DNA from: Bog-473 sp963755375
Lineage (GTDB): Bacteria > Actinomycetota > Acidimicrobiia > Acidimicrobiales > RAAP-2
Direction of reading: 5' to 3'
DNA length: 64,000 bases
Assembly: GCA_963755375.1 (NCBI GenBank)
Contig: CAVWKG010000016.1
Span: forward strand, 124,001 to 188,000
The stretch's first letter is position 1. Every line of letters starts with the position of its first letter. The notes beneath the pieces are model-generated. The model had not been told where the DNA came from. It ran no database searches and saw only the letters and a list, made by a program, of their open reading frames with translations. This document shows, piece by piece, positions 17,033 to 25,130 of the stretch. Both the position numbers and the translations under genes were made by a program.

Positions 17033-18439
17033 TCAGGCGACATTTTCGCTAACTTCTTTTCGTGGCGGGTCGGTGGCCGGAGCGACCTTCTGGGCCGACT
17101 CCTTTCTGCCTCGACCCGCCGCCCTGTTCTTGAGGACTTTGGCTCGTGTGTTGCGACGACGGGCCGCCCGGACTGTGGGGTCGATCTTGAAGCGGTCGGC
17201 GCAGACCGCCTTGCCTTCGGCCTCGGTGATCGCTTCGCTGTCTTCATCTCGCAGTGTGTAGAGCTCTCCTTTGCGCCAGCAGGCGGCGATCCGGGTGATG
17301 AGGACGGCCGAGACGGAGCACAGGGCCGAGTTGTGGTGCTTACCCTCGACCATGACGAGTCGGTAGTAGCGCTGGGCGAGCGTCGGGTCGATGTGGCGAG
17401 CGTGATCGGCTGCCATATAGAGGGCCTGGCGCAGGCCGGCGTCACCGGCCCTGGTGATGCCCTTGTGTCCGGCCACCAGTCCGGACTGGTCGATCTTGGG
17501 CACAAAGCCAGTGAAGGAGCGGACGCCGGCCAGGTTGGCGAAGCGGTTGAAGTCGCCCGCGTTGCCCAAGATGGCTGCCGAGAGGACGGGCCCGAGCCCC
17601 GGCGCCGAGCGGACGATGCCCTTGGGGTCGGCCTCGTCATAGAGGACGGCGATCCGCTTGTCGGCGGCGGCGATCTCGTCGTCGAGGCGGCGGAGCACCC
17701 GGACTTCTGAGGCGATGTCGTGGGCCAACTCGCTGAAGTCGATGCCCCCGCCTGACCACAGGGCCAGGGTCTCGTTCGCCATGGCCAAGAGCTCGTCGGC
17801 CTTGTCCTGGCGCCACAGTCCCGCACTCGAGCGGACCAACAACGCGGTGAGCCGGCCGCGCCCGAGACGCTTGAGCGCCCGTGGATCGGCGTATTTCTCC
17901 AAAACGACCAGGGCGGTCTTCGACGCGGTGGCCGATCCGAGCGAATCGGCCCACCCCGGACCGAGCAGCTCGACGAGTGCATCGAGGCGCAGGCTGGCGG
18001 CGGTGCGGCGCTTGACCAGGCTGGAGCGGTGACGCACGGCTCGGCGCAGTGACCCCGCCGGGCCGAGGTTGTCGATGCCTCGCAGGCCCTCGGGGTGCAG
18101 CAACGGCAGACGAGCCAGCACCCGTGAATCCAATCGGTCGGTCTTGGTGTGCTTGTTGTAGTAATCCCGCAGATCGGCCGACTGCTCGGGTGGCACCAAG
18201 ATCACCGTGGCGCCACGTGCTTGGAGCCAGGCCGACAGCGGCACCCAGGCGTTGCGGGTGGGCTCGAGAATGACCGTCACCGACGCATCCTCGGGGATCT
18301 TCGCCCATAGGCGCTCGAGGTCAGCGGTCGTCGTGCGGAACCGCCACGACGACCAGATGAACTCACCTCGCTCGTCGGCCAGGCTGGCCCGATGGTCGGC
18401 CCGACAGGCGACGTCGATACCCAACCTCACTTCCTTCAT
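17033..18439 (-). CDS. IS110-family transposase (DEDD), copy 2
   Basis: A 468-residue intact transposase. Relative to copy 1, I see Asn2 to Lys, a Pro to Leu near residue 209 and a His to Gln near residue 340; the DEDD residues Asp9, Glu59, Asp101 and Asp104 and the C-terminal QSG serine are unchanged. Role and domains are as for copy 1: a RuvC-like N-terminal domain and a Transposase_20 domain that together are expected to move the element without terminal repeats. Confidence 0.92.
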   Translation of the reverse strand: MKEVRLGIDVACRADHRASLADERGEFIWSSWRFRTTTADLERLWAKIPEDASVTVILEPTRNAWVPLSAWLQARGATVILVPPEQSADLRDYYNKHTKTDRLDSRVLARLPLLHPEGLRGIDNLGPAGSLRRAVRHRSSLVKRRTAASLRLDALVELLGPGWADSLGSATASKTALVVLEKYADPRALKRLGRGRLTALLVRSSAGLWRQDKADELLAMANETLALWSGGGIDFSELAHDIASEVRVLRRLDDEIAAADKRIAVLYDEADPKGIVRSAPGLGPVLSAAILGNAGDFNRFANLAGVRSFTGFVPKIDQSGLVAGHKGITRAGDAGLRQALYMAADHARHIDPTLAQRYYRLVMVEGKHHNSALCSVSAVLITRIAACWRKGELYTLRDEDSEAITEAEGKAVCADRFKIDPTVRAARRRNTRAKVLKNRAAGRGRKESAQKVAPATDPPRKEVSENVA

Positions 18440-18741
18440 GGCGTGGTCCTTTCGCTCGACGGTTGAATCAGTCGGCTCTCCTTCGTCGACCGGTGCACGC
18501 TCCGCAGGGGTGTGACCATCCAGACATTCGAGAAGCAGGGGTCCGACTCAATGATTCGGCCACCGAGTTCCAGAAAAGGGATGCACGTGCGTCGGGAGGC
18601 TCGTCTGGTCGACGATCACCGTCATGGAGTCGAGCTCTCGCCCGCTCCGGCCCCAGTTCAGTCAAGCCAGAGGAACCGACCCGACGCACCCTACGAAAGG
18701 CTTCCGCCAAATCGGTGGATGCCCGGAACCAACGCTAAATG
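18440..18741 (-). ncRNA. Candidate bridge RNA region of IS110 copy 2
   Basis: The 302-bp noncoding end upstream of the copy 2 transposase, essentially identical to 15627-15928. By analogy with IS110-group elements it may encode the bridge RNA. No folding could be run. Confidence 0.35.
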
Positions 18742-18779
18742 TCCCACTTCGCCGGGACTGGGTGTCACCCTGCGACACG
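18742..18779. repeat. REP-like element, truncated by IS110 copy 2
   Basis: On the minus strand the flank reads ...CAGTCCCGGCGAAGTGGGACA and then the IS begins, so about one element ending in TGGGACA is retained. It also contains GTGTC-N7-GACAC. Confidence 0.65.
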
Positions 18780-18994
18780 AGTGGGCGTGTGGATAACCAA
18801 AACGAATGAGATGATTGATCGTGCTCGAGTCAGATAGACGAGAGTCGACGGGTCAGGCAACCGAGGAGTCCAGCCACTACCGCTTTCCCTCCAGAGGGGT
18901 TTGTTCCTTTCATCGATCAACGACAGCGCACCCATCGGACACCGCCGCATTGCGGCCATAGGAGGGTGGCGTTCATCCGACGCCCATTCGTCGT

Positions 18995-20215
18995 TCACCC
19001 TGCGATCAGCTGGAACGCGTGGTATGAGGCCTTGGTCTGGTAGTTCGAGTACACGAGGCCGTCTCCGAATCCGTTATCGAAGACCGGCTCGTCGTTCGTT
19101 TCAGGAGGCGATGCCTGGATCAAGTTTGGATCAACGGGGAATGTCCAGTTGATGCCGATCACCTTGTGGTCGTGAGCCAGTGCTCTGAAGGTATCGGTCA
19201 AAAAGCGAGCCTGGCCGGCCTCACCGCCTTGGTATCTACCTCCCAGTTCTTCGGTGTAGACGGGCGATGCTTGGAGGACCGGTGTCGATGGGTAGCCGAC
19301 TTCGGTCACCCATACGGGTATGCGCTTCCCTCCATTGCACGCCTGGATGGCTCGTTCCGACGCCTCAACGATTTGGGGCGACCACACCGGACCGAAGTCG
19401 CCGACGTGGAGGTCGAGGATATCAAGCGAGTTGCACCACGATGGATCGGAGTAAAGAGCAGTGGCGAAAGCGATGGCCTTGGCGTCGAGGGCGGCCTGCG
19501 GCGCGAGGTTCTGAACAAGAGAGGGTGTGACGGCCTCAGTACCGCCATTCAGCACCTTGATCGCGGGATCTGCGGCGTGCGCCGCTTGATAAACGACGCT
19601 CTGAAAGTGTGCATACGACGCCGCGTCGCCGCCAACCCAGTTCATGTTGAAGTCCTGAGGTTCGTTACGCACAATGAGGTAGCCGAGACCTTCGGGCGCC
19701 GCGTGACCCACGAGCGCCGTCACGTATTGCCTTACCGAGGCGCAGCTCGCAGACGGAGAATCGCAGTCTGATGGCGGTGCGTTCGTGTTCCCTCCGAGCG
19801 CGTCCCAACTGGGCTCCTTCCCCAACTCGAAGAGGACGGTCAGTCCGTCGGCCTTGGCCAAAGAGAACAGTTGGTCGACCTCGGAGAAGTTGTAGTGCCC
19901 CGGAGACGGTTCCTCGGTGGCCCAATTGCCGCCGGTGCGTACGGCCGACGCACCGGCGTCCCGAACCAGCTGGAGGACCTGAGGTACTCGCGCGATACCG
20001 ATGGTCGGGATGGCCGGATTGACATCGAGGCCGTATGTAACGGCCGCGTCCTGAAGAACGGTGCGTTGCGCCCCTCGCGTCAAGATGGCGGACGCGCCCG
20101 CCTGATCTGAGTTGGTTGGTACGCAGCCGCAGGAAAGGGCAGCCATCAACACCAGACCAAGTACGCGCCCATGCACGGCAACGTTCTTCCGTCCACCTGT
20201 CCTATCGCAGTGCAC
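18995..20215 (-). CDS. Secreted lipoprotein glycoside hydrolase, clan GH-A-like
   Basis: A 406-residue protein with a basic N-terminus, hydrophobic segment GLVLMAALSCGC and a lipobox-like Cys near residue 30, so probably a membrane-anchored lipoprotein outside the cell. The body reads as a TIM barrel: RNEPQ near residue 190 supplies the acid/base Glu and VTEVGYPS near residue 305 the nucleophile Glu, the clan GH-A pattern. Substrate is unknown; GH39-, GH5- or GH113-like assignments would need profile search. GTG 20215 is preceded by AAAGG at 7 nt. It lies next to IS110 copy 2. Confidence 0.75.
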   Translation of the reverse strand: MHCDRTGGRKNVAVHGRVLGLVLMAALSCGCVPTNSDQAGASAILTRGAQRTVLQDAAVTYGLDVNPAIPTIGIARVPQVLQLVRDAGASAVRTGGNWATEEPSPGHYNFSEVDQLFSLAKADGLTVLFELGKEPSWDALGGNTNAPPSDCDSPSASCASVRQYVTALVGHAAPEGLGYLIVRNEPQDFNMNWVGGDAASYAHFQSVVYQAAHAADPAIKVLNGGTEAVTPSLVQNLAPQAALDAKAIAFATALYSDPSWCNSLDILDLHVGDFGPVWSPQIVEASERAIQACNGGKRIPVWVTEVGYPSTPVLQASPVYTEELGGRYQGGEAGQARFLTDTFRALAHDHKVIGINWTFPVDPNLIQASPPETNDEPVFDNGFGDGLVYSNYQTKASYHAFQLIAG

Positions 20216-20447
20216 GCTTATGCCTTTCGTTGTCGGGAAGCGTCAGCTCACCGTCATGGCACCATCCTTTACCAATGACCTTGGCATGGAGACATTCGGA
20301 AACTATGAGCGTCCTAGCTTCCGCGATCCGATCGTGGCTGCACTGGCCGGACTGCTTTGGCCAAAGGTATCCCCGTTCGCCGGGACGGAGGCATCCCTCA
20401 CCGGCTCGCCGGGTATAGACCGATAGAAAGCTCTGAAAGGACCTTTC
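20216..20447. other. Divergent intergenic region
   Basis: Promoter region between the lipoprotein glycosidase and the small acidic protein. It includes a CCGGC-TC-GCCGG mini hairpin near 20400. No gene or clear operator is visible. Confidence 0.4.
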
Positions 20448-20651
20448 ATGCGGGACGAAAGAGATTCGGCGGAGGCCAGTGAGCCGATCGGTGACATGCC
20501 CGATGCCGACAACGTGACTAGTCGAGCTGAGGGGAGGCCACCGGAGGAACAGACCAGCGAAGACCCAGCAGCACAAGCCGAGGCCGTTTTGGAAGAATCC
20601 GAGGACCGCATTGCAGAAGGTGCAGACAGCTCAGAGCCGACCGGTGAATAG
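20448..20651 (+). CDS. Small acidic protein, unknown function
   Basis: A 67-residue, very acidic protein (rich in Glu, Asp, Ala) with the stretch EAVLEESEDRIAEGADSSEP. Small proteins with a similar VLEESE segment are, from memory, widespread in actinobacteria without known role. ATG 20448 has AAGGACCTTTC upstream, a good ribosome binding site. It is probably soluble and partly disordered. A REP-like palindrome follows immediately after its stop codon. Confidence 0.6.
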   Translation: MRDERDSAEASEPIGDMPDADNVTSRAEGRPPEEQTSEDPAAQAEAVLEESEDRIAEGADSSEPTGE

Positions 20652-20653
20652 GT

Positions 20654-20698
20654 CGCCCAGTTCGCCGGGAGGGTGGGACACTTCGGCACCAAGGGGTA
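20654..20698. repeat. REP-like palindromic element
   Basis: Contains GCCCAGTTCGCCGGGA, then GGTGGGACACTTCGGCACC. The right part is shared with the element at 23197-23247 (TTCGGCACC followed by GGGG). Confidence 0.65.
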
Positions 20699-20723
20699 CT
20701 CGGACCTCAGCCAGAATGAGAGG

Positions 20724-21506
20724 GTGGGGCGACCAGATGACATCAGGCTTTCGTTCAACGAAGTCCCGGACATCTACGACAAGGTGCGGCCTTCGTATCC
20801 CGCTGGACTCTTCGACGTGCTTTTCCAAATGCTGCCGTCACAGCCCGAGATCGTGGAGGTCGGTCCGGGAACGGGCCAAGCCACGAAGGATCTCCTTGCC
20901 CGAGGAGCATCGGTGCTCGCCATAGAGATTGGTCCGGCGACGGCCGCCAAGCTGCGCTCGAACCTCCCTTCAGATCGGCTGCGTGTACTCGTCGGTGACT
21001 TCGAGGTGATGGAGATCGCAGGCGGAGAGGCTGACGCCGTATTCTCCGCCACCGCCTACCACTGGATCTCCCTAGGGGCGCAGACGGATCGGCCCGCTGC
21101 GATTCTGCGACCAGGGGGACTCGTGGCGATCGCTGATTTCATCCAAGTTGACTCGCCCGAAGATGCAGGCTTCTTCGCCGCTGCCCAGCCGATCTACGAA
21201 CGACATGGCCAGGGTCATGCTGGACCCCAGACACCCACTCGCGGAAGCGTCGATCCGAAGATCCGATCGGTGCTGGACGCAGATCGTCGTTTCGATTGCG
21301 TTGAGGTCCACCACTTCGACTGGGACCAGACGTACAGCGCCTCGGACTACCGAAACTTGATGCTCTCGTCCTCTGGCACTCAGATGATGAAGCAGCCCGA
21401 CCGAGTTGGGCTGCTCGACGAAATGGAGTCATTCATCCGGAGCGATTTCGGCGGTGTCGTTACGAAGCCGCTCGTCGTCACCCTCACGACTGCCACCCTC
21501 CGTTGA
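20724..21506 (+). CDS. Class I SAM-dependent methyltransferase
   Basis: A 260-residue methyltransferase with Rossmann-like fold. Motif I is EVGPGTGQAT near residue 46, followed by an acidic residue ending strand 2 (AIEIG), a GDFE motif and AYHWIS, matching SAM-binding small-molecule methyltransferases. The substrate is unknown. I chose GTG 20724; GTG 20673, in the same frame, would begin inside the REP-like repeat and seems less likely. Both have weak ribosome binding sites. The neighbour upstream is the small acidic protein gene. Confidence 0.75.
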   Translation: MGRPDDIRLSFNEVPDIYDKVRPSYPAGLFDVLFQMLPSQPEIVEVGPGTGQATKDLLARGASVLAIEIGPATAAKLRSNLPSDRLRVLVGDFEVMEIAGGEADAVFSATAYHWISLGAQTDRPAAILRPGGLVAIADFIQVDSPEDAGFFAAAQPIYERHGQGHAGPQTPTRGSVDPKIRSVLDADRRFDCVEVHHFDWDQTYSASDYRNLMLSSSGTQMMKQPDRVGLLDEMESFIRSDFGGVVTKPLVVTLTTATLR

Positions 21507-21531
21507 CGCTTGTCCGCCACCTCTGCCCTGC

Positions 21532-22890
21532 CCCCGATTCAGTATGGAACGGCCGGCTCCTCCGGCATCCGCATTTACGTGGATCATTCACCTGTCGGTG
21601 AATGGAGCCGACATACGGAGGAAGGAGCCAGCCGTGTCCAGTATTGCCCACCGAGGATTCGTCCACCTGGGGATGGACGTGTCGAAGGACTCAATAGCCG
21701 TGGCGGTGCTGTCGCCCGATCGCGACACCGCCGAGGTCGACAGGATCTTCCACGATGCCGATTCAGTCCGACGCCTGGTCAAGCGACTTGGGAAGCCGAA
21801 AGGGATCTGGGCCTGCTACGAGGCGGGCCCGACCGGCTATGACCTCCAACGCCTGCTCGTCTCGATGGGGGTGCGCTGCGACGTGGTGGCCCCTTCCCTC
21901 ATCCCGAAGGGCTCGGGCGATCGCGTGAAGACCGACCGCCGGGATGCCAGACGATTGGCGGGGTTGCACCGAGCCGGCGAGCTCACGGCGGTCGCCATCC
22001 CGACGCCCGCCCAAGAGGGAGTGCGCGACCTCTGTCGCACCCGCGGCGACATGGTCCAAGATCTCACCCGGGCCCGCAACCGGCTCAGCGGATTCCTCCT
22101 TCGCCATAGTGTCGTGTGGCGGGGAGGGTCAAAGTGGACCGAACGCCATCGACGTTGGCTCGCCACGTTGTCCTTCGACGATCCGGCCATCGCAACCACC
22201 TACGCGCATTACCTGGCCCCCGTGAAGCTGCGGGACACCGCGCTCGAGTCGGTCGAGGCCGACCTCGTGCCGTGGTGCACCAAGGATCCCTTCGGTGACC
22301 AAGTGCCACGTTTGGGCGCCTACCGGGGCGTGACAAGAATCGGCGCGCTGTGTCTGGCGGCCGAGGTGTTCGACTGGCGTCGCTTCCCCAAGGCCCGACC
22401 CTTCATGAGCTTCACGGGCCTCGTGCCGGGGGAGAACTCGACGGGCCTCACCCAGCGTCGGGGCTCGATCCCCGGGCCGGCAATGCCCACCTGCGGGGCC
22501 AGCTCTGTGAAGCGGCCTGGGCCTACCAGCACAGCCCCAGCGTCGGAGTGGGCATCAGAGAGCGCCAACAAGGTCTGCCACCAAAGACGGTGGCCCGTTC
22601 GTGGGCCGCGCAGGTCCGTCTGTCCCGCCGCTTCCGCCAACTCGCTGCCCACAAGAACGTGCGCTCCGTCGTGGCCGCCGCCATCGCCCGCGAGCTGGCC
22701 GGCTTCCTCTGGGCCGAGATGGTGGCCGAGGTCTGACACCGTGATCTTCCCTTCGCTCAGCGCGCGATCGGCGCCGCGTCTGAGCGAGCCGCCCACGACG
22801 CGCCGGAGCACCGCCGCAGCAGATCCGATCCTCGCCGGCGTTACGCCCACCATCGCTCCTTGTGACGATGTCACGGGCGCCCCGATTCAG
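21532..22890 (+). mobile_element. Probable third IS110-type element, degenerate
   Basis: An 11-bp direct repeat, CCCCGATTCAG, occurs at 21532-21542 and 22880-22890 and brackets the frameshifted transposase. Upstream of the gene are two hairpins, GCCGG-N5-CCGGC near 21552 and CATTCAC-N6-GTGAATG at 21585-21604. Boundaries are tentative because only one copy is in the window. Confidence 0.45.
21634..22736 (+). pseudogene. IS110-type transposase, frameshifted
   Basis: Starts at GTG 21634 with GGAGGAAGGAG upstream. The first 279 codons encode the N-terminal DEDD domain (GMDVSKD; EAGPTGYD; TDRRDAR) and the start of Transposase_20 (FTGLVPGENSTG, RRGSI). At about 22471-22482 the frame must shift: the continuation GNAHLRGQLCEAAWAY lies one frame over and ends at 22736. 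One missing base in a CCCGGG run explains it. It is only distantly related to the other two IS110 copies. It is probably inactive unless the shift is a sequencing error. Confidence 0.8.
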
Positions 22891-23305
22891 AGGCAACTAC
22901 CTGCGAATGGCTTTACTGCGATCACGACTCGCGTACATCATCGTGGCGGTTCTCCGATCCACTGCGCTCCGGCGCGTCGTCGATGGCTCGCACGACCACC
23001 ACCGCCATCGGCACGGGGAGACGAGTAGCAGCCTCCTCCCCGGCGTCAACACCGTTCGTCCTCACCCCTCGGGTTCCGGGCGCTCCGTGTTGACACCGGG
23101 GCCCCTCCGACTGCTCAACAACGATCAGGCGCCACACCTCTGGTGCGTCGCGTCCAAAAGACAGTCAGGAGGACCTTCGCGCGGGAGGTTGACAAGCCGT
23201 TCCACATCAACGCCGGGAAGGTGGGACGGTTCGGCACCTTGGGGGCACCCGTTCGAACTCGGGTGAGAGGTCAAGAAGTGCCCATCGAGCGGTGAGAGAC
23301 TTGGA
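22737..23305. other. Intergenic region with REP-like element, no gene seen
   Basis: About 570 bases containing the tail of the third IS-like element, some His/Arg-biased frames that look like decayed coding sequence, and a REP-like palindrome at 23197-23247. No frame has a ribosome binding site and family-like sequence. Confidence 0.5.
23197..23247. repeat. REP-like palindromic element
   Basis: Arms CCGTTCCAC (23197-23205) and GTGGGACGG (23221-23229) with one mismatch, around ATCAACGCCGGGAAG, followed by TTCGGCACCTTGGGG. Confidence 0.7.
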
Positions 23306-23893
23306 ATGATGTCTTCCTGGGCACCGCAAGCCGAGCGCTTGATTGCACCACCGAAAGGACCGAGTGAGAACGGTCACACGCGGGTCCGGGTCCAAGTTAT
23401 CCCGCTCTGCATCTGCGCCATGGCTTCTTCGGCCTTTGTCGCTGCCACGAATCTGCCGTGGTTCGGAGATTTATCAAACGGAAGTCCCCAATACAGCGCA
23501 GTCTCGGCCTCGGGACTTTACGCACCACCTGGTTCTCAGGCTGCATTGGGTCCGGGCACTCAGAGCTGGGGCTACCTGTTGGTGGCCTGGTCGGCGCTCC
23601 TAACCGTCCTGGCGGTGACAGCAATCGCTGCCTGTGTCTTGAGTCGCCACCGGCGCCGAGGAGGTCTGAACGTCCTGCTGCTAAGTGTCGGCACTGCATC
23701 ACTGGTGCTCATCGCGCTCATCGTTCCCGAGTTCACGGCCAGGGTTCAGACCGACTTGGTCTCATTCGTCGGCTTCAGCTGGGGGGCGATGGTCGGTCTA
23801 GGACTCGCGGTAGTGGCGGCATCGGGAGCATGGTTCGCTTGGGCCACCTTGAAATTTCCGCACCTGTGGGGAGTCGAAATAACGGTGGATTGA
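23306..23893 (+). CDS. Four-helix membrane protein, unknown function
   Basis: A protein of up to 195 residues with four hydrophobic segments (near residues 31-50, 87-110, 121-141 and 153-176 when started at 23306). The start is uncertain: AAAGGACCGA followed by GTG at 23364 is the better initiation site but lies in another frame, which reads MRTVTR before diverging. A one-base shift near 23380 could reconcile the two. No family is recognised. It is flanked on both sides by REP-like palindromes. Confidence 0.5.
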   Translation: MMSSWAPQAERLIAPPKGPSENGHTRVRVQVIPLCICAMASSAFVAATNLPWFGDLSNGSPQYSAVSASGLYAPPGSQAALGPGTQSWGYLLVAWSALLTVLAVTAIAACVLSRHRRRGGLNVLLLSVGTASLVLIALIVPEFTARVQTDLVSFVGFSWGAMVGLGLAVVAASGAWFAWATLKFPHLWGVEITVD

Positions 23894-23921
23894 CCGTCCC
23901 AGTACTGCCGGCTAGGGGCGC
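23892..23921. repeat. REP-like element, weak
   Basis: Overlaps the stop codon of the membrane protein gene: GACCGTCCCAGTACTGCCGG then CTAGGGGCGC. Matches one arm and the core of the family. Confidence 0.5.
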
Positions 23922-23936
23922 ATCCATCAGATCGCG

Positions 23937-24401
23937 CTACGGCCGATAGGGCGGTGCTTCTCCCCATCCCCACCGAGGCACCGGAGCTTGTTCAAGGATT
24001 TTCGCGTCCGCTTGCGAGTTAGCGAATGCGAGGCGGGTGCCCCATTCGAGGTATGCGACAAGGGCTGAACGAAACTCTGGGTCCTGGGGCATATCGGCAT
24101 CGTCGGCGGCCATGCTCATCAGCGAGGCAAACCTGAATCGCTGCTCATTAGTGATGCCCAGCTGCAAGTGCTTGTGCAACATCCGCTCGTATCCGCCCAG
24201 TTCAGTCGTATAGTCCGCCGGACCGCCAAATACCTCGCACCACCACGTGGCCACGTTGTGACGATGCTCCTCATGCACGCCGCCCGGAAAGAAGGCAGAA
24301 AGCATCTCGTCCTTCTCGACTCGGTCATAAAAGGCGTTGATCATCCGGTCGAAAGCCTCTCGGCCACCCGCCCATTCAAAGAGTGTTGGGTAATCAGGCA
24401 T
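23937..24401 (-). CDS. Truncated haemoglobin, group II-like
   Basis: A 154-residue haem-binding globin of the 2-over-2 type, expected to bind oxygen or NO in the cytoplasm. Typical features are the N-terminal TLFEWAGGREAF, FYDRVEKDEML, the proximal-His region YERMLHKHLQLGI, and the C-terminal FRSALVAYLEWGTRLA. Group II members are normally 125-150 residues, so length fits with a slightly long tail. I placed the start at ATG 24401; the open frame to 24587 adds residues unlike the family. The ribosome binding site is weak. No neighbour suggests a specific pathway. Confidence 0.82.
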   Translation of the reverse strand: MPDYPTLFEWAGGREAFDRMINAFYDRVEKDEMLSAFFPGGVHEEHRHNVATWWCEVFGGPADYTTELGGYERMLHKHLQLGITNEQRFRFASLMSMAADDADMPQDPEFRSALVAYLEWGTRLAFANSQADAKILEQAPVPRWGWGEAPPYRP

Positions 24402-24611
24402 GGGCGCAATGTAGCGGGGTCGTGAGTCAAGCCGACCGGCGAGGCGGCCTATCCCACTGATGCCGGGCCGGAGGCATGGCTGCCCAGTAGGGGCCGTCTC
24501 GTTTACGTAGAAATGAGGACCCATTTGCAGGGCAAATCGGGTTTGTCGAGTCCGGACCACCGGCCTATCGTCCATCGAACCCAACACAATCTTTCATGGG
24601 AGGGGGTCAAG

Positions 24612-24923
24612 ATGGCAATCATGATCAACGTCAACCTGCGGAACGTACCGATCGACGTTTTTGACGAGGTCAATCAAGAGCTTGGTGCCATAGAGAATCC
24701 ACCCGCTGGACTCGTTGCCCACTTCGTGCACGCGATAGGCGAGGATGGTGTCCGGATCGTCGATGTTTGGATGTCCGAAGATGATCACAATGCCTTCGAC
24801 GACGCGAACGACCCGCCCGGAGTCATGGCAAGGCTACTACGCCAGCGCGGTCTCGGCCCTCCGGAGCTCGTGAGCCGTGACGTAATCGAGATCGCAGGTC
24901 TCGTTACGGGACCACGTACGTAG
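24612..24923 (+). CDS. Small protein, ferredoxin-like fold suspected, unknown function
   Basis: A 103-residue soluble protein. ATG 24612 is preceded by GGAGGGGGTCAAG, a strong ribosome binding site. The pattern (beta strand MINVNLRNVPIDVFDEV, helix, strand with HFVHAIGEDGVRIVDVWMSE) looks like an alpha+beta dimeric barrel small protein, as in monooxygenase-like or stress-response families, but no residue signature is diagnostic. A REP-like palindrome follows 20 bases after the stop. Confidence 0.6.
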   Translation: MAIMINVNLRNVPIDVFDEVNQELGAIENPPAGLVAHFVHAIGEDGVRIVDVWMSEDDHNAFDDANDPPGVMARLLRQRGLGPPELVSRDVIEIAGLVTGPRT

Positions 24924-24944
24924 TCGCGGTCCGGCGGCCCTTAA

Positions 24945-24980
24945 CTGTCCCAGAACGCCGGGAAGGTGGGACAGCTCGGC
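24945..24980. repeat. REP-like palindromic element, best example
   Basis: Perfect 8-bp arms CTGTCCCA (24945-24952) and TGGGACAG (24967-24974) around GAACGCCGGGAAGG. It is the clearest member of the dispersed family. Confidence 0.75.
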
Positions 24981-25130
24981 GTGATTAGCGCAGTGTGGTT
25001 GCCGCTTCATGAAAGGTATGGCGCCCATGCGGCTGGAGCCAGGGTGAGCAGGTCCCTGCGGAACTGGCTCGTTGAACCACGAGTACCTGAACCCCCCGCT
25101 GAGATCCACCCGCATCTGTCGAACGCCCCG

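Larger units (their letters stand above)
17004..18741 (-). mobile_element. IS110-family insertion sequence, copy 2
   Basis: Same 1,738-bp element as at 14191, in the same orientation, with only about half a dozen base differences noticed. The near identity indicates recent transposition or duplication. The two copies bracket 15929-17003, so recombination between them could delete or amplify that segment. The gene-upstream end abuts a clear half of a REP-like palindrome. Confidence 0.88.

Noticed and set aside
20365..20420. Possible further REP-like element around TTCGCCGGGACGG
   Set aside because: Only the short GCCGGGA core matches; the TGGGACA arms are missing on both sides.
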